Assembly: GCA_964391865.1 (NCBI GenBank)
Contig: CAYMNQ010000003.1
Location: 62,001 to 126,000, forward strand
Length of the DNA stretch: 64,000 nucleotides
Direction of reading: 5' to 3'
Source: DASZQL01 sp964391865
GTDB lineage: Bacteria; Planctomycetota; Phycisphaerae; Phycisphaerales; UBA1924
The notes beneath the pieces are model-generated. The model did not search any database. It was not told where the DNA came from and saw only the letters and a program-made list of their open reading frames with translations. Numbering within the stretch: position 1 is the stretch's first letter; each line of letters opens with the position of its first letter. Below are positions 7,983 through 16,473 of the stretch, one piece after another. Both the position numbers and the translations under genes were made by a program.

Positions 7983-8972
7983 TCATGCGCTCTGCGCCTT
8001 GAACCACTCCCACTGCCGGCGGATGCCTTCTTCAAAGTTCACCTTCGGCTCGTAGCCGAGTTCTGCCCGGCTGCGCGACAGGTCGGCGTAGGTCACCTGC
8101 ACGTCTCCCGGGCTGGGCGGGCCGGGCTTGACGAGGCTTGGTTTCCCGACGACGCGCGCGATGGTGTCGAGCATCTCGCGCACGGTGACTGGGTGCGCGT
8201 GCCCGAGGTTCCAGATGCGGCAGCCGTGGCGCTCGATGCGGTCGTGGGCGGCGAGCACGCCGCCGACGATGTCGTCAACAAAGGTGAAGTCGCGCGACTG
8301 CGAGCCGTCGCCCAGCAGCGTGTCGGACTCGCCGCGGGAGATGAGCCGGATGAATTTGCTGATGGCGAGGTCTGGTCGCTGGCGCGGGCCGTAGACGGTG
8401 AAGAAGCGCAGACTGGCGATAGGGAGTTGGTACAGGTGATGGAACGTGGCGGCGAGCAATTCGCACGCGCGTTTGCTGGCGGCGTAGGGGCTGATGGGGT
8501 TGCTCACGTCGTCGGTTTCGGAGAAAGGCGTCTTGGTCTGGTCGCCGTAGACGGAGGAGGACGACGCGAGCGCCACTCGTTTCACGCCGGTCCGCCGCGA
8601 TGCTTCGAGCACCGTGCTGGTGGCTTCAACGTTGGCACGCATGAACGACATCGGGTCCTTCATGCTGGGGCGCACGCCCGGCTTGCCGGCGAGATGGATC
8701 ACGCCGGTCGGGCGTTCGCGCTCGAAGAAGTCGGTCACGGCGCTGACGTTGTTGAGATCCAACTCGGCGAAGCGGAACGCGCCGGGGCGCAGCGATGCCG
8801 CCGTACGCTCGACCTCCGAGAGGTTTCCGCGCTTCACGTCACGCGCGTAGAAGGAGTCGAAGTTGTCGAGCCCGAGCACGCGGTCGCCGCGGCGGAGCAG
8901 CGCTTCGCAGACGTGCGAGCCGATGAACCCGGCGGCCCCGGTGACGACGATCGTGCTGGTGGTGTCCGGCAT
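7983..8972 (-). CDS. NAD-dependent sugar-nucleotide epimerase (UDP-glucuronate 4-epimerase-like)
   Basis: 329 aa, extended SDR fold. The Rossmann motif TGAAGFIG is at residues 11-18, followed by the acidic end of beta2 (GLDNFDSFY). The catalytic triad is visible as SSSSVYG and SPYAASK (Tyr-x3-Lys). The GLDNFDSFYARDVKR segment and VIHLAGKPGVRPSM resemble UDP-glucuronate 4-epimerases of the CapI/LspL type more than GalE (which has H-F/L-A-G/A without the K-P-G-V-R). It probably makes UDP-galacturonate or a related sugar for surface polysaccharide. ATG at 8972. Not in an obvious polysaccharide operon. Confidence 0.85.
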   Translation of the reverse strand: MPDTTSTIVVTGAAGFIGSHVCEALLRRGDRVLGLDNFDSFYARDVKRGNLSEVERTAASLRPGAFRFAELDLNNVSAVTDFFERERPTGVIHLAGKPGVRPSMKDPMSFMRANVEATSTVLEASRRTGVKRVALASSSSVYGDQTKTPFSETDDVSNPISPYAASKRACELLAATFHHLYQLPIASLRFFTVYGPRQRPDLAISKFIRLISRGESDTLLGDGSQSRDFTFVDDIVGGVLAAHDRIERHGCRIWNLGHAHPVTVREMLDTIARVVGKPSLVKPGPPSPGDVQVTYADLSRSRAELGYEPKVNFEEGIRRQWEWFKAQSA

Positions 8973-9299
8973 GCGAGGGGATCAGATCATCGGCGATCTG
9001 CGTCGACCGTGCGCAGCCCCAGAAAAGCAACCGCATTCGCGCGTCCGATGTGAAGATAGGCGAATTGGCGATTCTGGCTACCCGCAACTGGACTCGCGAA
9101 ACAGCTCCAGAAACAAAGCAGGGCACCATTTTTCAACGGCGCCCCGCTGGAGGAGAGAGAGATCCAATGATGATACTCAGAAGAAGACCCGAACGTTCCA
9201 TCAAATTTGCATGATACCCCACGTCGGCATGTATGGATTCAATGCCGTACCGCGACTCAGGGCAGAAACGCCGCCCGGAACAGGTGAGCCCGGACTAGC
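8973..9299. other. Intergenic region, 327 bp, no gene seen
   Basis: Lower GC than the neighbours. It contains the upstream region of the epimerase and the 3' side of the phosphatase gene. I see no ORF, tRNA or clear terminator; the segment CGGCATGTATGGATTCAATG loosely resembles CATATGGATTGAATCGGGG at 15405, which may be chance. Confidence 0.5.
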
Positions 9300-10361
9300 T
9301 TATATGCCGGGGGTGTTCGCCTCTGATGACTCCGGTGGGCGATCGAACTTGAGTTTTTGAATGATTCCAAGTGCGCGGCCGTGGAGTGCGGGTGGGGCGG
9401 CGATGATGCCGCTGTTGCGTTCCAGCCCTTTGCCGTGACTGAAGTCGAGCGGCTCACCATGGACGTCGGTGACGGCGCAGCCGGCTTCGATGGCGATGAG
9501 CGACCCCGCCGCGTGATCCCAGATGCGCTCGACGTACCCCTTGCGCGACGGCAGGCGCAAATAGATATCCGCCTGCCCCCGTGCGACGACGGCGTACTTC
9601 GTCTGCCCGTCGAGGCGCACGGGTTCCGCCGGTTCGCCGAGATGCTCGAGCACGCGCTCGGTGTCGCTGTGCCGGGCCCAGGAGATTTCGATGGACTCGA
9701 CGAGGCGCACCGCCTCGCCCTCGGCGGCTCCGAGGCGTTTGATAGGCAGCGGGCGCGCGGCCGGGTCATCGCACGGCGCTTCTGCCAATCCCTCGGCGGC
9801 GATGGCGTAGTAGAGCGTGCCGTGCGGGTCGTGCTCGTCGAGCGGCAGGCCGAGGTCGGGCGAGAGATTCGGGCAGCCGACCACGCCGATGACGGGCGAG
9901 CCGTGCTCGACCCACGCGAGGCAGATGGAGTATTGCCCGTTGCGGAGGAAGCCCTTCGTGCCGTCGATCGGATCGACAGTCCAGAAGCCGTGCAGGCTGT
10001 CGCGCGGCGGCTCGGCGCTGCCGAGATCGATCGCTTCGAGCACATCGTCGAGCGTCGCGCCGGGCCAGACGGGCTGGACGGCGTCGACGATCGCGCGGGC
10101 GATGCGCGTGTCGTCGCGCGCGAGCTGCTGGCGGATCGCGGCGCTGGATTCCTCGCCCACGAGCGTCACGCGCCCGAGCCGCTCGGCGAGGGTCCGCGCG
10201 ATCACCGCCTGGCTGGCGAAGTCGGCGATCGTGACTGGGCTGTCGTCGCTCTTGGTGAGCTTGATCGAGTCCGACAACCGCGACTGCACCGCGCGGCAGA
10301 TGACCGAGGCCTGCGAAACGGCCGCACGGGCGGCCTCCAGCATGCGGACTTCATCGGACAT
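9300..10361 (-). CDS. CysQ/HAL2-like 3'(2'),5'-bisphosphate nucleotidase (inositol monophosphatase superfamily)
   Basis: 353 aa. Signature motifs of the Mg/Li-dependent phosphatase superfamily are present: SPVTIADFASQA near residue 41, VGEES (metal ligand Glu) near 68, WTVDPIDGTKGF (D-P-I-D-G-T metal and substrate motif) near 126, and IWDHAAG near 281. The TVDPIDGTKGFLRxxQYxICLA form is typical of HAL2/CysQ-like enzymes that convert 3'-phosphoadenosine 5'-phosphate to AMP in sulfate assimilation. An inositol or fructose-1,6-bisphosphate substrate is not excluded. ATG at 10361, TAA stop. Single gene. Confidence 0.88.
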   Translation of the reverse strand: MSDEVRMLEAARAAVSQASVICRAVQSRLSDSIKLTKSDDSPVTIADFASQAVIARTLAERLGRVTLVGEESSAAIRQQLARDDTRIARAIVDAVQPVWPGATLDDVLEAIDLGSAEPPRDSLHGFWTVDPIDGTKGFLRNGQYSICLAWVEHGSPVIGVVGCPNLSPDLGLPLDEHDPHGTLYYAIAAEGLAEAPCDDPAARPLPIKRLGAAEGEAVRLVESIEISWARHSDTERVLEHLGEPAEPVRLDGQTKYAVVARGQADIYLRLPSRKGYVERIWDHAAGSLIAIEAGCAVTDVHGEPLDFSHGKGLERNSGIIAAPPALHGRALGIIQKLKFDRPPESSEANTPGI

Positions 10362-10481
10362 CGCGGCATCCTTCGCGGGCGAGGGGTCGTATCACTCAAG
10401 CGTAGCACCATTCGAGGCCCGCGAGCGGACGACGATCGGAACAGGGCGCAAACGACACTCTCGAACGCCGCCCGGAATCAG

Positions 10482-10731
10482 ATTCACCGCGGAGACGTGG
10501 AGAAGAGAAGAACGCGCCACGGATTTCACGGATGAACACGGATTTGAAGAGAGTTGCCACAGACAGGCACAGACGACACAGATGTTCAGGCGGCACCGGC
10601 AACGCTTGTCTGTGAACGTCTGGGCCCGTCTGTAACGCATCTTTGATTCTCATCCGTGTTCATCCGTGAAATCCGTGGCGTTCTGGTTCTTCTCCGCGCT
10701 CTCCGCGTCTCCGCGGCGAATCTCTCTTCCG
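10482..10731. repeat. D-family long inverted repeat (~250 bp)
   Basis: A perfect 28-bp inverted repeat, arms 10516-10543 and 10652-10679, reads GCCACGGATTTCACGGATGA... on the left. Outside it, imperfect arms pair CCGCGGAGACGTGGAGAAG with CTCCGCGTCTCCGCGGCGAA; inside it, GTTGCCACAGACAGGCACAG pairs imperfectly with its counterpart around 10590-10635. The 400-bp gap 10362-10764 carries nothing else I recognise. Related words occur at 18512-18555 and 52245-52290. Confidence 0.85.
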
Positions 10732-10764
10732 ACGCGCCGGGATGGGTTGTAGGATCATTCACGC

Positions 10765-11421
10765 ATGCATGATTTCATCCATCCTCTTCTCGCCGCCGCA
10801 GGTGGCTCGGTGCTGGATCGCTGGGTGTTCGAGCAGCCCTGGCCGCTGGGGGTTGGGCTGCTGGGCGCGGGGATGTTGGTGATGTACGTGCTGGTGGCGC
10901 GGGGCGAGTGGAAGCGGGGCGTTGGCGCGGGCGGGGCGCTGGTGCTCGCCGGGGCGCTGGTGCTGATCGCGGGCTACGCGGTGACGACGACGCGCGAGCA
11001 CCTGATCGCGCGCGGCGGGGCGTTCGTCGATGCCTTCTTCGCCGCTGATTCGCGCGCTGTGGGGGAGATACTGGACCCGGCGTTCCGGCTCTCCGCCGCG
11101 GGGCGTGATGCGCGGGGCGTGGACCGCGAGGCGATCATGCGCCTCGCGTCGGGCTCGGCGGCGTTCCAGGTCAAGAAGTACGACTACGCGGCGCAGCCGG
11201 GCGGCTCGGCGGCGGAGTCGAGCGCAACAACGCGGTTCCGCGTGCGCGTGTACACGCCGCTGCGGGGGTACTCGGGCGTGCCGCTGACGACGATGTGGGA
11301 GGCGCAGTGGTCGCGGGTTGGTGACGTGTGGACGATCACGTCGCTCGACCTGATCGACAGTTCCGACGGCCTGCCCTCGGTCGAGATGATCGAACGGTGG
11401 CGCGGCGTGGCGGGGGGGTGA
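10765..11421 (+). CDS. Membrane protein with SnoaL/NTF2-like C-terminal domain
   Basis: 218 aa. Two hydrophobic helices lie at about residues 25-45 (WPLGVGLLGAGMLVMYVLVA) and 55-72 (GGALVLAGALVLIAGYAV). The soluble part (about 80-210) begins with a helix containing FVDAFFAADSRAVGEILDPA, then sheet segments RFRVRVYTPL, TMWEAQWSRVGDVWTITSLD. This layout fits the NTF2/SnoaL-like fold; no catalytic residues are evident. ATG at 10765; no clear ribosome binding site. Function unknown; single gene followed by an A-family repeat. Confidence 0.75.
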   Translation: MHDFIHPLLAAAGGSVLDRWVFEQPWPLGVGLLGAGMLVMYVLVARGEWKRGVGAGGALVLAGALVLIAGYAVTTTREHLIARGGAFVDAFFAADSRAVGEILDPAFRLSAAGRDARGVDREAIMRLASGSAAFQVKKYDYAAQPGGSAAESSATTRFRVRVYTPLRGYSGVPLTTMWEAQWSRVGDVWTITSLDLIDSSDGLPSVEMIERWRGVAGG

Positions 11422-11429
11422 AGTCTCTC

Positions 11430-11513
11430 GTGCCGCTGACCTGTTCCTGCAGGTCAGTGTCCCTTGAAGCCCGCCGCGTGGCCGCACTGACCCGAGGAAC
11501 GGGTCAGTGGCAC
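11430..11513. repeat. A-family two-hairpin quasi-palindrome (84 bp)
   Basis: Ends GTGCC (11430-11434) and GGCAC (11509-11513). Left hairpin CTGACCTG / CAGGTCAG (11436-11457, loop TTCCTG); right hairpin CACTGACCCG / CGGGTCAGTG (11485-11509, loop AGGAA). The left and right hairpins are near reverse complements of each other, loops included. It lies between two convergent genes. Confidence 0.85.
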
Positions 11514-11525
11514 GGCGAAGGTTCA

Positions 11526-12041
11526 TCAGCGAATCTTTGTCCCACACTCCGGGCAGCGATCGCCCGGCAGATCGCGCAGGTCGTACCGGCAGTGCTCACA
11601 TTCCCACGGGTGGTGAGCTTTCGACCGGGAACGGAGCTCAGGATTGATAAACTCGCGGACCACGGCCCAGACGATCACCAACGGGAAAAGCAGGATCACG
11701 AATCCGATCGTCGCCACGATCCCGATCATCGCGCCGGGAACGAACAGCAAAGCGAAGGCGATCAGCACGCCGATCAGCAGTTCATTCCGCTCGAAACGCG
11801 ACATCGGTCGGCGCGCGACTCTCGTGCCTTCGCGGCGCTTCAGCGAGATTGTCTCGGCGATGAACCACCAGACCAGGCCGAACATGGCTGCTGCGAGCGA
11901 CGCGACCACCACCGTGCCGACCCAGAGCCGCCGGGGATCGTTTACGCCCATCGAGCGCGCGATGTGATGCGTGATCGCAAACACCGCCCCGCCGAAGGCG
12001 ATGATCGGCAGGATGTGCAGCAGATATCGCCAGCCGCTCAC
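11526..12041 (-). CDS. Membrane protein with C-terminal planctomycete zinc ribbon
   Basis: 171 aa. GTG start at 12041 overlaps the stop of rarA (GTGA), so it is probably the second gene of a rarA operon. Four hydrophobic stretches: about residues 6-26, 41-62, 86-104 and 106-128. The C-terminus carries CEHCRYDLRDLPGDRCPECG, a four-Cys ribbon (CxxC...CPECG) that recurs in four other membrane proteins in this window. The ribbon should face the cytoplasm or bind metal; no enzymatic function is suggested. Confidence 0.8.
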   Translation of the reverse strand: MSGWRYLLHILPIIAFGGAVFAITHHIARSMGVNDPRRLWVGTVVVASLAAAMFGLVWWFIAETISLKRREGTRVARRPMSRFERNELLIGVLIAFALLFVPGAMIGIVATIGFVILLFPLVIVWAVVREFINPELRSRSKAHHPWECEHCRYDLRDLPGDRCPECGTKIR

Positions 12042-13456
12042 TTCTTCCCCCGCGCCCGGCGCACTTCTTCCAGCCGCTCGCGCATGACTTTCTCGTGCCC
12101 GCGGTCGGTGGGTGTGTAGTACGACTTCTCGACGCCCAGGTAATCCTGCCCCGTCACGCCGCCGATGCTGGTCGGCGCGCCCTCCGTGTGCGAGTACTCG
12201 TAGCCCTTCCCTTCAATGGCCGACCCCGCGGAGCGCGGCTTGTTGGGATCGCGCAGCGCGATCGGCACGGGGATGGTCCGCCCCTCGCGCACATCCGCGA
12301 GTGCCGCGTCGATGGCGGCGTAGCTGGCGTTGCTCTTCGGCGCGAGGGCGAGATACGTCGTGCACTGCGCCAGCGGGATGCGCCCCTCGGGCATGCCGAT
12401 GCGCTCGACCAGTTCCCACACGCTCGCCGCCAGCGTGACGGCGTGGGGGTCCGCGTTGCCGATGTCTTCGCTCGCGAGGATCGCGAGCCGGCGCGCGATG
12501 AAGCGCGGGTCCTCGCCCGCTTCGATCATGAGCGCGAGCCAGTAGAGCGCGGCGTCGGGGTCGCAGCCGCGGACGCTTTTGATGAAGGCGCTGATGGTGT
12601 CGTAGTGCTGGTCGCCGTCGCCCGAGTAGACGATCGCTTTCTGCTGGATGCTCTGCTCGGCGGCGCGGAGGTCGATGTGAATCGGCGGGAGTTTCGCGCC
12701 GGGCTGCCCGCTGGTCGCGTGGCGCGCTTTCGCTTCGCCCACGGCACTCTCAACGGCGACTTCGAGCGCGTTGAGCGCGCGGCGTGCATCGCCGTCGGCC
12801 ATCGTCGCCCAGTGCCGGATCGCTTCCTCGCTGACATGCAGGGGCAGTTCGCCGTAGCCGAGCTCGCGGTCGTGGATGGCGCGACGGATCAGGCGCACGA
12901 GGTCCGGCTCCGCGAGCGATTCGAGGCGCAGCACCGTGCTGCGGCTGACGAGCGCGGAGTTCACGGCGAACATCGGGTTCTCGGTGGTCGCGCCGATCAG
13001 GATCAGCCGGCCGCGCTCGACGTCTTCGAGCAGCACGTCCTGCTGCGACTTGCTGAAGCGGTGGATCTCGTCGAGGAACAGGATGGTGCGCTGGTTCTTG
13101 CTCGTGAGGCGCGCGATCGATTCCTCGATGACCTCGCGGATGCGCTTCACCGACACGTTGGCGGCGTTCTCGCGCACGAAGAAGCTGTCGGTCGAGTGCG
13201 CGATGACCTCCGCGAGCGAAGTCTTGCCGCTGCCCGGCGGACCGTGGAGGATGAGCGAGGAGATCGTGCGCCCCTCGATCATGCGGCGGAGGATGGGCTT
13301 CGCCCCGGTCTGAACACGCTTGCCGTGCGGGTCGATGTCGCCCAGCAGGTGGACCTGCCCGACGAATTCTTCAACCGTGCGCGGGCGCAGCCGCGACGCG
13401 AGCGGCTCCACTTTCCGCAACGCGCTCTGACGTTGACCGGCCCAGAGGTCTGACAT
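12038..13456 (-). CDS. rarA: Replication-associated recombination protein A (AAA+ ATPase)
   Basis: 472 aa. MgsA/RarA/WRNIP1 family; acts at stalled replication forks. Walker A GPPGSGKT at residues 72-79, Walker B TILFLDEIHRF, sensor-1 LIGATTENP, and the RarA C-terminal domains (A-A-L-Y-W-L-A-x-M-I-x-A-G-E-D-P and RR-L-x-I-x-A-S-E-D-I-G-x-A) are complete. The start is ATG 13456 (SDLWAGQRQSA); the frame is open upstream only through a B-family repeat (PPARAGG). The downstream membrane-protein gene overlaps it by four bases. Confidence 0.95.
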   Translation of the reverse strand: MSDLWAGQRQSALRKVEPLASRLRPRTVEEFVGQVHLLGDIDPHGKRVQTGAKPILRRMIEGRTISSLILHGPPGSGKTSLAEVIAHSTDSFFVRENAANVSVKRIREVIEESIARLTSKNQRTILFLDEIHRFSKSQQDVLLEDVERGRLILIGATTENPMFAVNSALVSRSTVLRLESLAEPDLVRLIRRAIHDRELGYGELPLHVSEEAIRHWATMADGDARRALNALEVAVESAVGEAKARHATSGQPGAKLPPIHIDLRAAEQSIQQKAIVYSGDGDQHYDTISAFIKSVRGCDPDAALYWLALMIEAGEDPRFIARRLAILASEDIGNADPHAVTLAASVWELVERIGMPEGRIPLAQCTTYLALAPKSNASYAAIDAALADVREGRTIPVPIALRDPNKPRSAGSAIEGKGYEYSHTEGAPTSIGGVTGQDYLGVEKSYYTPTDRGHEKVMRERLEEVRRARGKK

Positions 13457-13485
13457 GATGGGCGATTGTAGGAGGACCCTCCCCA

Positions 13486-13594
13486 TGGAGCCCCCCGCGC
13501 GAGCGGGGGGTCGCTGGGCGGGGCCTCGCGAGAGTCGCGTCGGATGCAATGAATGGCTTGGTCGAGCGACCCCCCGCTCGCGCGGGGGGCTCCA
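13486..13594. repeat. B-family two-hairpin element (109 bp)
   Basis: TGGAGCC (13486) and GGCTCCA (ending 13594) are exact inverted termini. The arms continue as CCCCCC-GCGCGAGC-GGGGGG-TCGC and GCGA-CCCCCC-GCTCGCGC-GGGGGG, so each end is itself a hairpin with loop GCGCGAGC or its complement. The element begins immediately next to the TAA stop of the 13595-14245 gene. Confidence 0.9.
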
Positions 13595-14245
13595 TTACGG
13601 AGCGTCGCCCGGCGGGGTCGCTTGACTTGCGGGCGTGGTCGTCGGCTCGCTCGTCGGCGTCCCCTCCGTCGGTTTCACCTTCTTGTCGCGGTCGTCGAGG
13701 TGGATGTCGTCGGTCGTGTCGCGCACGCCGTCGAGACCGGCCGAGAAGAGCGTGAACCCGGAGCCGTCGGGCTTCAACTCGTACACATACGGGCGGTTCC
13801 ACGGATCGGTCCGCACGCCCTCGTACGGCTTGGGCAGAACGTCGAGCGTGCTCGGCAGCGCGCCCTGGTGCTGCTCTTTGTACCGGCGAATCTCGGCGGT
13901 GAGGATGCCCATCTCGACCTTGGCTTGCAGCTCCGGCCCGCCGAGCGCGCCGGCGACGCTGACGCCCGCCGCCCCGAGCCCGATGGCGGCGAGGATGCCC
14001 GCGATCAGCACCGGCACGAAGAGCAGCGCCAGCAGGATGCCGCACGAGCCGATCGCGCCGAGCACGATGCCCGCCACCGCGAGCGCCCGCGGCTGGCGCG
14101 TGGCGGCGACGATGCTGATGATCAACCCGATCGGGCTGAGGATGCCGCCCGAGCACAGCCCCACGAGCGAGATGACGAAGCCGGCGATGCCCAGCCCGTT
14201 AGCTTCGTTTGCGGTGCCGGGTCGGTGCGACGGGGCTTGGGTCAC
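13595..14245 (-). CDS. DUF4190-like membrane protein with pseudopilin (GspG)-like C-terminal domain
   Basis: 216 aa from GTG 14245, chosen because GGAG lies nine bases upstream (a GTG at 14272 is possible). Residues about 18-100 hold paired hydrophobic helices with P-I-G-L-I-I-S-I and R-A-L-A-V-A-G-I-V-L-G motifs, as in DUF4190. The following region resembles the type II secretion major pseudopilin C-domain: a helix with AEIRRYKEQHQGALPS, then DPWNRPYVYE and FTLFSAGLDGVRDTTDDIHL, which matches the Ca-binding D-P-W-G...G-D-D segment of GspG. There is no G-FTLIE prepilin cleavage site. The tail is T/P-rich. The paralogue-like neighbour at 14334-15260 has the same layout. Confidence 0.7.
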   Translation of the reverse strand: MTQAPSHRPGTANEANGLGIAGFVISLVGLCSGGILSPIGLIISIVAATRQPRALAVAGIVLGAIGSCGILLALLFVPVLIAGILAAIGLGAAGVSVAGALGGPELQAKVEMGILTAEIRRYKEQHQGALPSTLDVLPKPYEGVRTDPWNRPYVYELKPDGSGFTLFSAGLDGVRDTTDDIHLDDRDKKVKPTEGTPTSEPTTTPASQATPPGDAP

Positions 14246-14333
14246 GGGGTCAATCTCCGGTTCGCGCGGCACAGCGTCTCACGGCTCGGCGCGGGCGCCT
14301 GGCTGTCGCCGATCAACGTGCTCTTTGCCGGAC

Positions 14334-15260
14334 TTACTTCTTCTCTTCCGAGTCGGCGGGCTTCGTTTCGCTGTCGGCGTCGGGCGCAGTCGCGGGCGTT
14401 TCCGGGGTCGGCGGCGGGTTCGACGGGGTTCCGCCCTGGCGCCCGGCGCGGATGCCGCGATTCATCTGGTCGGCATCGATATCGTCCGGCGTGCCCGGCT
14501 TCTTGTCCGGCCCGATCGAGGCGAGGTTGTACCTCGAGCCGTCCTTTGTGACCGAGTAGACGTACGCCGATCCCCACGGGTCGGTCATCGCTTTGGGCAC
14601 CATGCCGGGGATGGCTTCGAGCGAGTCCGGGTACGCGCCGTTCTGCGTGTTCTGCGCGTCGAGTGTGAGAGACAGTCGCACCAGATCGAGCATCACGCGC
14701 CCCGCGTTCTTCGCCTCGCCGCCGAACATCGAGACCGCGCCGGAGGTGGCGCCCATGATGGTCATGACTTCACCCTGCGTGTACGGGTCCATCAGGATGT
14801 CGTCGACCGTATCGAACTGCTTGTCCGCGCCGGCGGTGGTCAGCAGGTAGCCCGCGCCGCCGCCGGTCTGTTCGTACTGGATCGGCGTGCCCCACGGGTC
14901 GTTCTCGGCGGCGATGCCGGCGGCGGCGAGATCGGCCGGGTACGCACCACTCGTGCCCTGGGCGCTGGCGAGCGCGGTCTGCATCTTGCCCGCCGACTGA
15001 GCAATCTCCGTGAACTTCGCGACCTGTTGGATCGACTTGACGGTCACAACGCCGACGACGGCGACGACCGTCGTCGTGATCAACCCGATGATGACGCCCG
15101 CGATCGCGAAGCCCCTCGGCCGCCACGCCAGCGCGATCAGGCTCAACACCAGCCCGATCGGCGGCAGGCAGAACGCCAAAATGAACCCCACCAACCCCAT
15201 CGGGTTCGAGGGGCGTTCCTGCAGGTCGAGGTCCATGCCGTCTTGATAGGTCTGGTTCAT
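14334..15260 (-). CDS. Membrane protein with two pseudopilin (GspG)-like domains
   Basis: 308 aa from ATG 15260. Two to three hydrophobic helices at about residues 20-80 (GLVGFILAFCLPPIGLVLSL; GFAIAGVIIGLITTTVVAVV) resemble DUF4190. Two soluble modules follow: GAYPADLAAAG...DPWGTPIQYE...TTAGADKQFDTVDDI near 110-175, and GAYPDSLEAIPG...DPWGSAYVYS...ASIGPDKKPGTPDDID near 215-275. Both match the major-pseudopilin C-domain with its D-P-W-G and terminal acidic Ca-binding loop. No prepilin leader is present, so it is anchored by ordinary helices. Head-to-tail with the 13595-14245 gene, 88 bp apart. Function unknown. Confidence 0.7.
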   Translation of the reverse strand: MNQTYQDGMDLDLQERPSNPMGLVGFILAFCLPPIGLVLSLIALAWRPRGFAIAGVIIGLITTTVVAVVGVVTVKSIQQVAKFTEIAQSAGKMQTALASAQGTSGAYPADLAAAGIAAENDPWGTPIQYEQTGGGAGYLLTTAGADKQFDTVDDILMDPYTQGEVMTIMGATSGAVSMFGGEAKNAGRVMLDLVRLSLTLDAQNTQNGAYPDSLEAIPGMVPKAMTDPWGSAYVYSVTKDGSRYNLASIGPDKKPGTPDDIDADQMNRGIRAGRQGGTPSNPPPTPETPATAPDADSETKPADSEEKK

Positions 15261-15492
15261 TGCTCGGTTGTTCCGCCGCCGCGGCTGGGAGTTCCATGTT
15301 CGGGGGACCACACGCCGGCACGCACCCCTCATCTGCCCGACCGCAAGCGGCCAAGAGCCTACCGCAAGTCGCTACCCCTCGGTGCGGATCGGGCGTTCAT
15401 GCCTACATATGGATTGAATCGGGGTGCCGAGGTTGCTATGGAACGGGCTGAACGCCTACCCAAACCGATTCCAAAAAATCTTTGTTTGGTAC

Positions 15493-15521
15493 TTGACAGG
15501 TCAAATATACCCGCTCATACT
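15493..15521 (+). promoter_or_regulatory. Sigma-70-type promoter
   Basis: TTGACA (15493-15498), 17-base spacer, CATACT (15516-15521), in an AT-rich patch unusual for this window and 70 bp upstream of the 15589 start. Confidence 0.6.
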
Positions 15522-15533
15522 CCAAATAACAAA

Positions 15534-15545
15534 ACCCGATCGGGT
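15534..15545. promoter_or_regulatory. Candidate operator palindrome
   Basis: Perfect 12-bp palindrome ACCCGATCGGGT, 12 bases after the -10 element, so it would overlap the expected start of transcription. A partial repeat GATCGGG follows at 15551. Confidence 0.4.
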
Positions 15546-15588
15546 GGGCTGATCGGGCGAAGAGATGCATGACGCGAAGGGCCGAACC

Positions 15589-16326
15589 ATGATCAATCTG
15601 CCACGGATGCTGAGGCTGGTGCGGGCGGGAGAGTTTGATCGGTTGCTGAATGATTCACTGCGATCGAATCGGCTGGTGCCGCTGCGGGTTCGTCTGCGGC
15701 TGTCGGAGCCGGAGTCGCTCCCCGCCGCCGCCATTGGCATCGCGCTGCAGCGCGTGGTGGACCTGACGTACAAGCCGACGGAGATCACGGCGGCGCTGCT
15801 CGAATCATTGCTGACGCGCCAGCGCGCGGACGGCACGTTCGGGAATACCGGCGCGACGGTCGTCGCCGCCGCCGCGCTCGGCGCGGTGGCGCGGCAGTTG
15901 GATTCGCTCGCCGGGCTGCGGGCCGGGCGCGAATCGATGCCCGAGGAGCTTTCGCGGCAGTTGCACGCGGCGCTCGATCGCGCCGCGCAGGCGCTGACGC
16001 TCGCGACGGGCGATTTCGGCGGGCGATTGTCGTCGTTCGGCGCGCTGGACCCGATCGACGGGGCGATCATCCTGTGGCGGCTTGTCGATCACCCGCGCCT
16101 CGCCGCCGCCGCAAACCTGGAGCGCGTGCTCGAGCGGGCGGAGCGCCGCGGGCTGTTCCACGATCCATCCTCGGCCCCGTTGCTCGAACGGCTGACGTCA
16201 ATTCGTCCCAGGTCCATGTCGGCGGAGGAGGAGCCGCCGCTATGGAGTTTGAAGGGCGCGATCGGCGTCGGCAGCGCGCGGGGGCAGACGGCCGGGGGGC
16301 GGGGCCGGGGGCGCTCGGCGGCGTGA
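15589..16326 (+). CDS. Hypothetical protein, possible alpha/alpha-toroid (prenyltransferase/squalene-cyclase-like) domain
   Basis: 245 aa from ATG 15589, which has GAAGG eight bases upstream; ATG 15565 in the same frame is an alternative. The protein is helical. One segment, LLTRQRADGTFGNTGATVVAAAALGAV (residues about 78-104; first half quoted in pieces: RQRADGTFG, then T-x-x-V-A-A-A-A), resembles the Q-x-x-D-G-x-F/W...T-A repeats of squalene-cyclase-like toroids. I do not recognise a named family. It has its own promoter, operator-like palindrome and terminator, so it is a regulated single gene. C-terminus is Gly/Arg-rich and weakly ordered. Confidence 0.6.
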   Translation: MINLPRMLRLVRAGEFDRLLNDSLRSNRLVPLRVRLRLSEPESLPAAAIGIALQRVVDLTYKPTEITAALLESLLTRQRADGTFGNTGATVVAAAALGAVARQLDSLAGLRAGRESMPEELSRQLHAALDRAAQALTLATGDFGGRLSSFGALDPIDGAIILWRLVDHPRLAAAANLERVLERAERRGLFHDPSSAPLLERLTSIRPRSMSAEEEPPLWSLKGAIGVGSARGQTAGGRGRGRSAA

Positions 16327-16473
16327 GTTCGAGGGAAGCCGAGGAGGGAGAGGGAGAGAGCCGCGCGCGAGTCCGACCACCACGCCGACGCGAGAGAACC
16401 AGTTGTGCCATCCGCGCGGCGAGAGCACCCGCTCACCACACCACAGGATTTCATCGCCGCTCTTGACCACGGG

